Shown one piece after another: positions 11,580 to 23,790 of a stretch of 64,000 nucleotides of DNA (position 1 is its first letter; each line of letters starts with the position of its first letter). The position numbers were made by a program, and so were the translations under genes. The DNA is from Mimachlamys varia. Lineage: Eukaryota; Mollusca; Bivalvia; Pectinida; Pectinidae. The notes under the pieces were generated by a model that was not told the origin of the DNA, made no database searches, and worked only from the letters and a program-made list of their open reading frames with translations. Location of the stretch: positions 16,428,757-16,492,756 of the forward strand of contig OX392543.1 in NCBI GenBank assembly GCA_947623455.1, read 5' to 3'.

Positions 11580-12160
11580 GTGTGTGCATCCTCGATATCC
11601 AGGGATTACGCTCACCTGCGCTCTCTAAACCCCTACAATATGTCATAACAAAACTGAAAGCATGAAGATACTGAATTGTGAAACTAGTCGTCTTGCCTTA
11701 TCAACAAGTTGGCGCACAAAGAGCCTTCAGTTTTGCCCATCCTCGATATCCAGGGGTTACGCTCTCTAAACCCCTGGAATATGTCATGGAAATTGAAGGT
11801 TCCGTGTATATTAAAAGGCTTAAACCAGTCTTCTTGTTTTGTCATAGAGGTGGCGTAAACGGAGCCTTCAGTTTTGCAATGACATATTCCAGGGGTGTAG
11901 AGAGCTTAAGTGAGCGTAACACCTGGATATCGAGGATGAGTCCGGGGGTAAAGAGAGCTTAGGTTAGCGCAACACCTGGATATCGAGAATGATTCCAGGG
12001 GTGTAGAGAGCTTAGGTTAGCGCAACACCTGGATTTTGAGGATGATTCCAGGGGTAAAGAGAGTGTAGTTGAACGTGACCCATGGATATTGAGGGTGATT
12101 CCAGGGGTGTAGAGAGCGTAGATGAGCGGAACACCTGGATCGAGGGTGCATTAACACCAG
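11580..12160. repeat. Cluster of ~55-bp repeats in both orientations
   Basis: Two forward modules ('cctcgatatccaggg', 'acgctcacctgcgctctct', 'aaacccctggaatatgtcat') are followed from 11886 by about five inverted modules ('attccaggggtgtagagagc', 'gagcgtaacacctggatatc', 'gaggatga'). The arrangement can fold into a large hairpin. Modules also occur at 4.93 and 5.25 kb. Confidence 0.75.
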
Positions 12161-12334
12161 TTATGTTCAAGCCAATATACCACGGTACTTCCGATTTTCA
12201 AGTACACCTATCATTTCTTACAGCTATTCTGTACCTATTGCACCTAAGCTTTTTTAATAATAAGCAACCACTGCATCAATATTGACAATAACTGAGTTTA
12301 AAAAAAAAACATAAAAAAGCTGAGGTGAAGTACC

Positions 12335-12990
12335 CTGTTGATCTGAGGAAGTTTAAGTACAAATGATTGAATTCCTGGTAATATATTTGTTGAGTTTGGA
12401 GGAAAGATTTTCAAGCCACAGTTTGCATTCCTATGCGAACTAACTGTGCTCAACTCTTGGCTGACTTGTTTCTCTTTCCATACAAGCTGAATTTGTCCAG
12501 TTGCTTATCAGGACAAGTAACATAAACGCTGTCAAATGATTTTAATTTCACTCTCAGTTATATCTATAAATAACAGGAAGTTTGATGACCAAGTCGATCC
12601 TTCTAAACTTGAAATCAACGGTAAAATAGTGTCTTCTGTTTCAGTTGTTTACCTCGATCTTTACTTAAACTATTACCAACACTGAGAGCTTACTAATAAC
12701 CTATACGATAAACGTGACAATTCCAATTTTCTAATTGTGAAATTGCCCTTTCTTTGAAGTAAAATCTCTGCTTCTCCAACCTGCGGTGTTTGCATGTCGG
12801 GTTAATTCGTTATTCTAGAGCTTGCTTTGAGTATCGAGATTTGCGTGATAGATGTCAGCTGCCGACGAACAATAATGCACTGGGGTTCAAGAGATGCAGG
12901 TTGGTGAAGAATAATAGCAAGTTTTATGGTCGCCATTTTGGTATCATTGAAAATTATTCTGTATCCATACAATGATGAGAAGGTGAATGT
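12335..12990 (+). pseudogene. Reverse-transcriptase relic A (C-terminal half)
   Basis: Several frames piece together a decayed copy of the RT at 14.58-15.2 kb: the 'gttgagtttggagga' region, 'cagtttgcattcctatg', 'tatacgataaacgtgac' (YDKRD-like) and 'ttcgttattctagagcttgc' (IRYSRAC-like). Many stops and indels are present. It lies directly upstream of the N-terminal part of relic B, a head-to-tail order often seen with Penelope-like elements. Confidence 0.6.
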
Positions 12991-13099
12991 ATGACCTCAG
13001 AAAGACCCTTCCTTCAGCATGATCATGTTCTTCGTCCAATATTGCTGTGGTCCAGCTGGACAAATAGTAACGATAGCGATATGAATGTCATCCCCAACA

Positions 13100-15230
13100 T
13101 AAAGCTACGAGAGCATTTTATTAAAGGTCCTACGTATCGCGAGACTTCATTCCATTAAATTGAATGTGAATTTCAAGATTCTAATGGACTCTGTAGAAGA
13201 TTACGCCAGACAATGGGCTAAACCTGAATATTCTGAATTCGATTCACTTTCAGAGTGGGTGAAATCTATCAGGTCCTCTATTCGGAAAAGCATAAGCTAT
13301 TTGCGATACAAAATGAATACTTAACATAAAGTTGATGGTTCTTGACCCCGATGGTCGAACAACACTCAACGACCTACATGATAATTATGTGGTTATGTTT
13401 GCAGACAATGCATCTAATAACATTACATTCATTTTTTTGGCAAAAAGAACTTGGCCTGCTTGGTAACCAAGGTACCCCTACTTACGCATTGACCGTTTTT
13501 TCGAAAGAGGAAATACTTTCTAAAAATACATCAGTATTACATTCTTTCAATATACCCGTTAATCAAATATTCCCGCGGTTCGTTAAGTATAGCGGGAATA
13601 ATTTGTCTCGTTCGGCACGGAGACGCATATGTTGCACGTGCAGTGACGTCACAGCGGTGGCGTGTTTTGGGCACACAGGTGTGCGTGTCATTCCTAGCCG
13701 CCGTGCCGTAGAGTGCGGTCATGATATTATTACAATATATATATATAAACATATTTTTTGTAAAGTTAGGATGTATATATGGTATTTCAGAAATTTATGT
13801 CTGTCGGGCCTAAGATAAATCCAGCATCTGAAATCTTAAGCATTGAGGGATGGTGCACCTCCTGTCCTACTGCACTGCAGGAGTTTCAGGTTGGGTGGCT
13901 CGCTTGATTTCCATATAGGCCGGTTATTTTAGTTACATGTAGTAGTTTTTCGGTTATGTTGCCAAATATGATCATTTCGTTTAATTGTCCATTACTAGTC
14001 AGGTATTCTCCGATGTAATTGTAATGAAGCAAATATTGGAATACAATGTGTATGCTTGTCCATAATAAACTCCGGCTTCCTATACACGGCGGGCTAGTCG
14101 GCAAATGGAATTTGCGTGTTTTTGTTGTATAGAGTATAGAGGAGACTGATAAAGACGCTGACACCTACCTCTTCTATATCTAAACTGCACAAGGAGCATT
14201 ATAAGCAACGTTTTTATCGCTGGCTCTTCTCATTGCTAAACCAAGCCATTATCAAAACTACTTTTACTACCATTCGTAGTACCGTTAAACCAGGGCTTCA
14301 GTCTTATAGTGACACTGCTACTCCAGAGGTGGCATTTCGGGATGTGGATTTCGAAAAAAACTCGCTAGATCTTCTGATCAGTCTTGAGCACACGCTCCTG
14401 AAAAATGTTTCGTCTATCAAAACATCTGATTTTTCACCCCGTACACTGAAGGAACGTCATCGATCTCTCATTATGAGAACTTTCTTTCCCATGAAAGTTG
14501 GACGGTGATACAAATACATGGTTGTGAGCTATTTTGAGCATACTTTGTGAAAAAAACACAACAAAAACTATGATAAAATATACTGAGGAAGATATAGTAC
14601 GAATGATTGACCTCCTGGTTGACAATATCTCTGTTGAGTTCGGAGGAAACATTTTCCAACAGACAGTTTGCATTCCAATGGGAACTAACCAGTTACTGTG
14701 CCCCACTTTTGTCTGAACTGTTTTTGTTTTCATACGAGGCAGAATTTGTCGAGGGGCTTATCAGAACAAAAACCTTGCCAAATCTTTCAAGTTTACTTTC
14801 AGGTATATCGACGATGTGTTACGCTACTGAACTTGAAATTAAGGACACAACAGACTCTCCTACATTTGCTTCTTACCTCGATCTTTACTTAAACTATGGC
14901 CAGCACGGGCAGTTTACTACTAAGCTGTATGATAAACGTGACGATTTCGATTTTCCTATCGTGAACTTTCCTTTTCTTGATAGTAACATCCCTAACTGCA
15001 TCTCCATCATGTGGTGTTTACATGTCGTAGCTGATTCGTTACTCTAGGGGCTATTTCGGGATAGATATCAGCTGCTGACAAACAAACTTTCGACACAGAG
15101 ATTCGAGAGATGCAGGTTGGTGAAGACTATGAGCAAGTTTTATGATCGCCATCTTGATCTCAGTGAGAAATATTCTCTGTCTTTGTGTGATATGAAGATG
15201 GACGTTTTTGAGTATGCTCATTAGTGTACT
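13100..15230 (+). pseudogene. Reverse-transcriptase relic B (Penelope-like?), interrupted
   Basis: N-terminal pieces are at 13108-13330 (REHFIKGP; ILMDSVEDYARQWAKPE; LSEWVKSIRSSIRK) and 13440-13560 (FSKEEILS..TSVLHSFNIPV). After a ~610-bp foreign insert, the RT resumes at about 14176 (KLHKEHYKQRF) and continues through SGLQSY-like, FTFRYIDDV, ELEIKDTTDSPTFASYLDLY, KLYDKRDDFDFPIVNFPF and QLIRYSRAC-like blocks. YIDDV is the RT catalytic box. Multiple frameshifts and stops make it dead. Assignment to Penelope-like elements is from memory of similar animal sequences; another RT class is possible. Confidence 0.65.
13562..14175. mobile_element. Foreign insert splitting RT relic B
   Basis: The insert lies between the FNIPV and KLHKEH blocks of the RT. 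Its left part has a GC-rich inverted pair ('attcccgcgg' and 'agcgggaat'). No transposase is visible. The end points are inferred from where RT similarity stops and starts, to about 10 bp. Confidence 0.5.
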
Positions 15231-15312
15231 TACTTGTTGTGATTGGCAATGATGACTCGATTCTCATTTCGAGGACTTGATACTTACTTGGATGTGACCA
15301 AGATTTACTTGT
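15231..15312 (+). repeat. 3' tail of RT element, shared with 59.4 and 62.35 kb
   Basis: 'acttgttgtgattggcaatg', 'atgactcgattctcatttcg' and 'acttggatgtgaccaagatt' recur at 62345-62425 and, inverted, at 59400-59500. Here the tail runs into the 42-bp minisatellite. Confidence 0.7.
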
Positions 15313-16212
15313 CTCACTGTGATTAGTTTAATATGTCCCAACTTCCATTCCTCTCTCACTGTGGTTAGTTTAATATTTCTCAACCTCCATCCCTCTCTCA
15401 CTGTGATTAGTTTAATATTTCCCAACCTCCATCCCTCTCTCACTGTGATTAGTTTAATATTTCCCAACCTCCATCCCTCTCTCACTGTGATTAGTTTAAT
15501 ATTTCCCAACCTCCATCCCTCTCTCACTGTGATTAGTTTAATATTTCCCAACCTCCATCCCTCTCTCACTGTGATTAGTTTAATATTTCCCAACCTCCAT
15601 CCCTCTCTCACTGTGATTAGTTTAATATTTCTCAACCTCCATCCCTCTCTCACTGTGATTAGTTTAATATTTCCCAACCTCCATCCCTCTCTCACTGTGA
15701 TTAGTTTAATATTTCCCAACCTCCATCCCTCTCTCACTGTGATTAGTTTAATATTTCCCAACCTCCATCCCTCTCTCACTGTGATTAGTTTAATATTTCC
15801 CAACCTCCATCCCTCTCTCACTGTGATTAGTTTAATATTTCCCAACCTCCATCCCTCTCTCACTGTGATTAGTTTAATATTTCCCAACCTCCATCCCTCT
15901 CTCACTGTGATTAGTTTAATATTTCCCAACCTCCATCCCTCTCTCACTGTGGTTAGTTTAATATTTCCCAACCTCCATCCCTCTCTCACTGTGGTTAGTT
16001 TAATATTTCCCAACCTCCATCCCTCTCTCACTGTGGTTAGTTTAATATTTCCCAACCTCCATCCTCTCTCACTGTGATTAGTTTAATATTTCCCAACCTC
16101 CATCCCTCTCTCACTGTGATTAGTTTAATATTTCCCAACCTCCATCCCTCTCTCACTGTGATTAGTTTAATATTTCCCAACCTCCATCCCTCTCTCACTG
16201 TTATTAGTTATT
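15312..16212. repeat. 42-bp minisatellite, about 21 copies
   Basis: The unit is 'ctcactgtgattagtttaat' followed by 'atttcccaacctccatccct' and 'ct', and most copies are identical. Because 42 is divisible by 3 and the unit lacks stops in some frames, open frames of about 250-260 codons appear on both strands. They are not genes. One unit near 16063 has lost a C, and a 'gtggttag' variant clusters at both ends of the array. Confidence 0.95.
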
Positions 16213-18660
16213 ACATCACAGACCGACACCGTAGCACATGCAGTTTGCCCTTGGAAACACGCAGAAACAACATTAGACTCGCCTTCAATGTTCTACAACT
16301 TAGATACAAAACCATCTTGTTGGAATATAGACGCATCATCTAAAAATGAAACCACAAACCACAAATCTACCCGTACATCCTTGCAATACTATCAGTACCA
16401 ACCATTCTCACCCTCCACAGATTACAAAAATGCACTTTAAATACAGCTTTCATTTTGAGAGTTTTATGTCCTCGCATGGCCTTAAAAACTTTCGGTGGAC
16501 GAGAAAAGACAGGAAAGGTAATAGAAGGGATAAAGTATGTAGGAGGAAATACAAGAGGAATGGGCTGAGAAGGTGGAGATAGGAGTCCTCTGACCTACAT
16601 ATTGTAACATACTTGGGACACTAACATTTGGAAGAAGATTCTTTGGTCTAAAGTTTTCCTACCAAATACAACTTCCCATACACTATATATACCGATCTGA
16701 AATTCTCTACTGCCAAACATTGCTTCTGTAAAGTCCTTAGCCAGCTTAAAACGGAAGACTTTAATGTTTTTCCTTTGTAATTTCCACCTCGCTATTGTCT
16801 TTTAAAATTTTAAACATTTCTAATTATATTTTACATAGGGTACCTATAATTCAAACAAATGATTGCTTTTATGATTTAGATTTTATTAGCCTGTCCATGC
16901 CGTTGAATAATCATCACTTTACACTTAATATATGGTACATGTATATTACACTACATTGGGAACAGGATAGAATTGTTATTTTGAAATTTAAATGCTCTAC
17001 TGATAAGCACCAGTATGTCTATTGTATGCCTATGTTTGTTAGAGTTACTCCCCTTCGAATGTAGGCCAACCCGTCAAACCCTGAAGTAAGTACAGCAATG
17101 ATAAATCTTTGATATGTTCTTTTAATATCGAAATCTCTATGTTAAATGTGTTTTTTATTGGGGGGGGGGGGGGGGGGGGGGTGTTAAATCGTCGCGCGCC
17201 CGACTAAACGTCTATAAACCATGCAAAAAGTGAGTCTTTATTTTTTAAATCTAGACTAACAAGGTTATATTCATTGAATTTCAAACTCTCTTTAGTGTAT
17301 TTTACTGACTTTGTTTATGGGGTCATTTAATAAAATTTTGTATACTTCCCTGTTATTTCATTGATCCTATGACCAAGGAAATCATATTTTACTCAATTTT
17401 GACGTCATATTAGTTCTGTTATATAGAAATTCGCTATACCTCCACCACACAACGGGAAAAAAATATTATAAAAAGAAACGGTTTTTTTTAACGGTACAAA
17501 ATGATCAAATATTGTCAAAATTCATCTCTAGACAAAGTCAGTCAGAGTGATTCACTGAAAAATGTTGTACATGTAGATATAATGAATATAAATTTATAAT
17601 AGTAAAATTAATAAATGAATAAATTATTTTACATTTTAATGATGAATGAATTATTGAATCAAATCCTAAGTTAAGGGGCCCATTGGAAATTATCGTATAA
17701 TGTTTTATTGGTAATCCCTGAAGGATTAAAAAGTTATCAAAATCTGTGATTGTCACTGTACCATCTGTGATACTTCATTGTCATCCAAATATTGATTTTA
17801 TGTTTGTTACCGTTGCCCGTTTACATGAATAAATATTATTATCATTATTATTGTTAAAAGGTTACTGGATTGACATACATTTTAAGCCTATAAAGGTTTT
17901 TTTTTACGTACAGTGTGTCTTAGATGATTTAAATCACAGTCCGTACATGTATAAGTACTTGTTATAAAATATAATTTCCAACAGACTAGCCGCAGAACAG
18001 AAGATTTTACTTGTTTTTTTTTTATTAATACCTGTTCAAATGGATCTTTAGAACTGATAACAGTTTTTTTGTCAGAGTATACTTACATGTCTAGATAAAA
18101 CATCAAAATGCATTATTTGTCCACAAGGACCCTGCATTGTAAACGTACAGAAAAGTTCGGATCAGATTCGGAATTTAGAGTTATGCCCCCTTTTTCTTCG
18201 GCTATTTCCGTCATATCCCGTATTGATTTTCGATGTAAACATGGCAGACTGCAGATGATGACTGCATATGTAATGACTAAAGTGTCCCTGTCGAGCTGTT
18301 TGAGTCCTGTTCAACAACTGATTTTTTAAACAGAGAAAAAGGTACAAACTTATCGTGTGCTAGTTTACCTTATATTCGGAATTTGTTTAGTGAGTGTGGA
18401 ACGAAAACCGTGGTAGCCAACGCGTCTTCGTTGACGTTGTAACCCCCCCCCCCTTTCCCCGGTTCTTTTATGTCGTTAAACAAGAAAATCAACTATGCTT
18501 TTCGAAAACACGAGCATTACTTGATTTGTGTATTATGCTGCATGTTGGTGTTAACGTTACATATATGGAAATAGTGAGCTGTGAACCCAGGACTTGCTAT
18601 ACTATAGACCTAGTTTTCCCTAGACTGCTAGGCCTACAGCAGAAGCACAGGGACCTGAGA
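16213..18660. other. Intergenic stretch, mostly featureless
   Basis: AT-rich, with no open frame that resembles a protein family. It contains a G run of 22 bases at 17160-17181 and a C run near 18442-18452. Confidence 0.5.
17160..17181. repeat. Homopolymer of 22 G
   Basis: An uninterrupted G run, capable of G-quadruplex formation and a likely place for assembly length error. Confidence 0.9.
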
Positions 18661-18661
18661 A

Positions 18662-18666
18662 TTTGT
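18662..18666. repeat. Candidate target-site duplication, left (TTTGT)
   Basis: TTTGT directly precedes the left inverted repeat at 18667. The same five bases follow the right inverted repeat at 26034-26038. Confidence 0.7.
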
Positions 18667-18760
18667 CAGGTACTGGGGCACTGGCAAATCTGGCCATATA
18701 GGCAGATTTGGCCATATGGCCAAATATGACCATACATATATTGGGTGAATGTAAACAAAC
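18667..18760 (+). repeat. Left terminal inverted repeat of the 7.4-kb transposon
   Basis: Pairs with 25939-26033. The repeat itself contains a short internal palindrome ('ggccatataggcagatttgg' and 'ccatatggcc') that may be a transposase-binding site. Confidence 0.88.
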
Positions 18761-19050
18761 ACGCCTGTACTGGTCGTAATTATCTCGTCTACATCAAATC
18801 AAGTGCTGACCAAACATGTGAGTCGGTGAAATGAAAGGTTTTCATCCAAAAACTTATTTCTCATTCATTTGTTTGAATTTCACCGTCGCATTTCTTTTGT
18901 CCTGTTAATATACTTCATATATAAGTAACAAACTATAGCATACTATTCAATATGGCGTATACATGGTGTCTGCTTCGTTTTTGACAACCGAAGATAAAAG
19001 CATCCCGATGATGCAAATTTGGTGCAAGCTTTCAGAAGATACTTCCGAGT

Positions 19051-19126
19051 AGGAATGATAACCCGAAAGGAAAGTTGTTTTTGGCCAAAGGAATGATAAC
19101 CCGAAAGAAAAGTTGTTTTTGGCCAA
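19051..19126. repeat. Tandem duplication of 38 bp
   Basis: Two adjacent copies of 'aggaatgataacccgaaa', then 'aaagttgtttttggccaa', differ at one or two bases. They lie in the subterminal region of the transposon. Confidence 0.85.
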
Positions 19127-21418
19127 CATAGAGCGAAATAATTGGTGAATTTAAACAGAAATCTTTAAAATTCATGTCTTCCACATCAGATATAGAGGAT
19201 AAAAGATGATAGTACCAACAATTGCAATGACAAAAATCAACAAAATGACCGGAAATTGAGTTCCAAGATAAAAATCTTTTAATTCACCGACTCACTTGAG
19301 TGGTCACCAAGTTTTTACTTTGCACGAGGCAAAATCACGACCAAAGGGCCTGTTTCCAGTAATGTTAATTCTCCATAGGAGCCTGCCCCCGTATAATTTC
19401 TGATCTAGCTCTACCACAGTTTTTTTTCTTTTCCGAAGAATAATTTTACACTTTCCGACACCCGGATTTCATAATTTCAGTGAAAATGTATTTTTATAAA
19501 GTTGTCATTTTGAGCTTTAAAGACACAAGGTCGTAAATAAAAGAAGGTTATCTCGAAATTGTAATTAGCAACATAGTATAATTTTTTTTTGATAAATATT
19601 TGCAAACCATCGTGTTTATTCATAAAACATAAAAAAAAAAATTCTCGGACGAAAATGCTCTTGCAGAGACACAATTAGGGAAAAAAATGCCATAAAATTG
19701 CAATTTTCTCCCGTTATATAGTTTTGGATGCAAATTTCCATCACAAAATCGGATAGAGCTTAACTTGTTTCATATGTGTACTAAAAATCAGCTAATTTCA
19801 TGTGGTGGAACGTTCTCATATCACCGCCTGAATGTGGTTGTAAATTGAAAGAACAGGGGAAATGAGTAACAACCTTGTCTGAAACCCTATTATATAGCTT
19901 ATTATATACAAAATTTTATATTGAATATCAGAGCGATTATTTTCATGACAGTTTTATGATATCAAACAACTAAATAAACAGTATCGATATAAAGATTTAC
20001 ACTGAGGACACCCTGATACATGAATACTTTTCTATCTCAAGTTGTCCTCTTCTGAATTTTCTGAATTTTCTGATCGTGTGACCTTAACAATTTATCCGTA
20101 TCTTCTTGTCTTTGTCTATACGTTTACGGAATCATTGACTCGACGCTAGCTATTCTTGTCTCACTTTCCTTGTTTTATTGTCCCATCTCCAAAGCGTTGT
20201 GGCTCTGTCAGGGTTGGGACCCTGACTTGTTTCACTTTCTTTGTGCCTGCCGACCACGCCACATCGATTAGATAGATTATCCATATGAAATACTTTATTT
20301 TGTAATCAATCAATTCGTTATTATTACACATTTTCGCATAATTGTTCCACACTACTAAGTATTAGCTGTTTACAGCAATCATCGGTGGCTTGCTATTTTG
20401 TTACTTTATCGACGCTTCATAAACCAATCGTTATTGTTTCAAGATGGAGGGTAAATGTGTTGGAGAAGGCTGTCAACTATACTTCAAGAAACGTAGTGGC
20501 AATAAGAACAGAAGTGCACGCAATGTTAATAGTCCACAATATTAATGGCTCCTAGATACGCTGGTGCAACAAGGATTGTTGTCAGCAAAGGAACAAGCAC
20601 TCATTTGCCAGAAGTGCTACATGAAGTATCTTCGTAACAAAAATCAGCCTGAACCTGAAACCGAGGAGAACCAGGAAATAGAGGGAGAAGACGACTCCCC
20701 GTCCCATATCCTGCGGTTGCTGACCCTTCATGATCTTTTGAATCGATCATCTTCACACAAAAAATGCTGTCTCTGTCTTGTTACCTTTGCAATAAATGGA
20801 ACAGAATCAAAGACATCACCTGATCTATTCACACAATCTGTGGTGCCCCACTTCATCCCGCGTCTGCTCCATTCACCTTATTGGTAACGACTTAGATCCG
20901 TCTACAGAGGTAGCCCTTGATGGTAGAGGTTCCTTGGAATCTCAGTTACCATCAAAATCGTCCGAAATCATTAATGACCTCTTAGAAGTGTCGCACGTCC
21001 TTTCACAGAACCAGTTTGCGTTTGCAATAAGCTTTTCTTCTCTTGATGACTTGACATGCATGGCCTGGACAGGTTGGTCCAAAGATCAGTTCCTCGAAAT
21101 CCACTATCACTGTTCCCCATATCTTTCATCTGGTATATATACTAAGACTACACACGATGCTCTACTACTGTTCTGGGTAAAACTGAAAACCGACATTTCC
21201 TGGAGTCAGTGTTCTTCTCCTTTTGGAATTTCCAAGTCAAGTGTGTCCAAAACTTTCCACTCCATAGTACAGACATTAGACACATCGATAGACCCACAAT
21301 TGCTAGGGCCGAATCACTTGACAAGAGAACAGTTGCTCGGGCACAATACTGTCTTTTCAGAAGCATTTTTAGCTCACCTGGCCCGAAGGGCCATGTGAGC
21401 TTATGTGATGGTGCAGCG

Positions 21419-21480
21419 TCCGTCGTCCGTCCGTCCGTCCGTCCGTCCGTCCGTCCGTCCGTCGTCCGTCCGTCCGTCCT
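21419..21480. repeat. (CGTC)n microsatellite
   Basis: Imperfect 'cgtccgtccgtc' run just inside the left end of the tandem-repeat element. The same tract marks copies at about 39908-39950 and 45797. Confidence 0.9.
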
Positions 21481-21489
21481 GCGTCCGTC

Positions 21490-23790
21490 AACTTTTTCCT
21501 TTAAACGACTTCTTCTAAAATACTGAAAGGCCCAGTGACATGAAATTTGGCTGGTAGATTCCTTGGAAGGAGCTGAACAAAGTTTGCGAAAAAAAATCAC
21601 TTTGACCTCATTTCAAGGTCACAGGGGTCAAAAATGTCGAGACCTTCAAACAACTTCTTCTAAAATGCCGTCAGGCATAGAGACTTCATATTTGACCAGT
21701 AGCTTCCTTGGATGAAGCCAAATAAATTTTGCGAAAAAAAATGACCTTGACCAATATTCAAGGTCACAGTGAGGTTAAATTTATTTCAACCTTTAAACGA
21801 CTTCTTCTGAAATACCAAAAGCCCTAGAAACATGGCATTTGGCTGAAAGGTTCCTTGGATGAAGCCTGACAAAGTTTGCGAAAAAAATGACCTTGACTTA
21901 TATTCAAGGTCACAGGGGTCAAATATGTTGAAACCTTTGAACGACTTCTTCTGAAATACCAAAAGCCCTGGAAGCATGATATTTGGCTGAAAGGTCCTTG
22001 GATGAAGCCCGACAAATTTTGCGAAAAGAAATGACCTTGACCTATATTCAAGGTCACAGGGGTCAAATCCGTTAAAACCTTTAAACGACTTCTTCTGAAA
22101 TACCAAAAGCCCTAGAAGCATGATATTTGGCTGAAAGGTTTCTTGGATGAAGCCTGACAAAGTTTGCGAAAAGGAATGACCTTGACTTATATTCAAGGTC
22201 ACAGGGGTCAAATATGTTAAAACCTTTGAACGACTTCTTCTGAAATACCAAAAGCCCTGGAAGCATGATATTTGGCTGAAAGGTTCCTTGGATGAAGCCC
22301 GACAAAGTTTGTGGAAAAAAAATGACCTTGACCTATATTAAAGGTCACAGGGGTCAAATCTGTTAAAACCTTTAAACGACTTCTTTTGAAATACCAAAAG
22401 CCCAAGAAGTTTGATATTTGGCTGAAATGTTTCTTAGAAAAAGCCCGACAAAGTTTGCGAAAAGAAATGACCTTGACTTATATTCAAGGTCACAGGGGTC
22501 AAATATGTTAAAACCTTCGAACGACTTCTTCTGAAATACCAAAACCCCTGGAAGCATGATATTTGGCTGAAAGGTTCCTTGGATGAAGCCCGACAAAGTT
22601 TGCGAAAAGAAATGACCTTGACCTATATTCAAGGTCACAGGGGTCAAATCCGTTAAAACCTTTAAATGACTTCTTCTGAAATACCAAAAGCCCTAGAAGC
22701 ATGATATTTGGCTGAAAGGTTTCTTGGATGAAGCCTGACAAAGTTTGCGAAAAAAAATGACCTTGACTTATATTCAAGGTCACAGGGGTCAAATATGTTT
22801 AAACCTTTGAACGACTTCTTCTGAAATACCAAAAGCCCTGGAAGCATGATATTTGGTTGAAAGGTTCCTTGGATGAAGCCGAACAAAGTTTGCGAAAAAA
22901 AATGACCTTGACCTATATTCAAGGTCACAGGGGTCAAATCTGTTAAAACCTTTAAACGACTTCTTTTGAAATACCAAAAGCCCAAGAAGTTTGATATTTG
23001 GCTGAAATGTTTCTTAGATAAAGCCCGACAAAGTTTGCGAAAAGAAATGACCTTGACTTATATTTAAGGTCACAGGGGTCAAATATGTTAAAACCTTTAA
23101 ACGACTTCTTTTGAAATACCAAAAGCCCAAGAAGTTTGATATTTGGCTGAAATGTTTCTTAGATAAAGCCCGACAAAGATTTCGAAAAGAAATGACCTTG
23201 ACTTATATTTAAGGTCACAGGGGTCAAATATGTTAAAACCTTCGAACGACTTCTTCTGAAATACCAAAACCCCTGGAAGCATGATATTTGGCTGGAAGGT
23301 TCCTTGGATAAAGCCCGACAAAGTTTGCGAAAAGAAATGACCTTGACCTATATTCAAGGTCACAGGGGTCAAATCCGTTAAAACCTTTAAACGACTTCTT
23401 CTGAAATACCTAAAGCCCTAGAAGCTTGATATTTGGCTGAAATGTTTCTTGGATGAAGCCCGACAAAGTTTGCGAAAAGAAATGACCTTGACCTATATTC
23501 AAGGTCACAGGAGGCAAATCCGTTGAAACCTTCAAACGACTTCTTCTGAAATACCAAAAGCCCTAGAAGCATGATATTTGGCTGGAAGGTTCCTTGGATG
23601 AAGCCTGACAAAGTTTGCGAAAAGGAATGACCTTGACTTATATTCAAGGTCACAGGGGTCAAATCTGTTAAAACATTCAAACGACTTCTTCTGAAGTACC
23701 AAAAGCCCTGGAAGCATGACATTTGGCTGAAAGGTTTCTTGGCAAAGCCTGACAAAGTTTGCGAAAAGAAATGACCTTGATCTTTATTTG
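21490..23790. repeat. 145-bp tandem array, about 16 units
   Basis: Each unit holds 'acgacttcttctgaaatacc', 'aaaagccctagaagcatgat', 'atttggctgaaaggttcctt', 'ggatgaagcc', 'aaagtttgcgaaaa' and 'aatgaccttgac', then 'ttcaaggtcacaggggtcaa'. Units diverge by a few percent, and two variants ('agaagtttga' and 'gaagcatgat') alternate, suggesting higher-order amplification. Open frames on the minus strand here are repeat artefacts. Confidence 0.92.

Noticed and set aside
15264..16077. Open frames of 263 (-) and 252 (+) codons with perfect repeats
   Set aside because: They arise from the 42-bp minisatellite, whose period is a multiple of three; both strands are open at once and there is no non-repeat domain.
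16346..16582. Lys/Arg-rich 78-codon frame
   Set aside because: Low-complexity tail, no homologue recognised, next to a minisatellite and RT relics.
21786..23755. Many overlapping minus-strand frames with FDPCDLEYKSRSF-like repeats
   Set aside because: Translation of the 145-bp tandem core of a non-coding mobile element; frames shift every unit since 145 is not a multiple of three.
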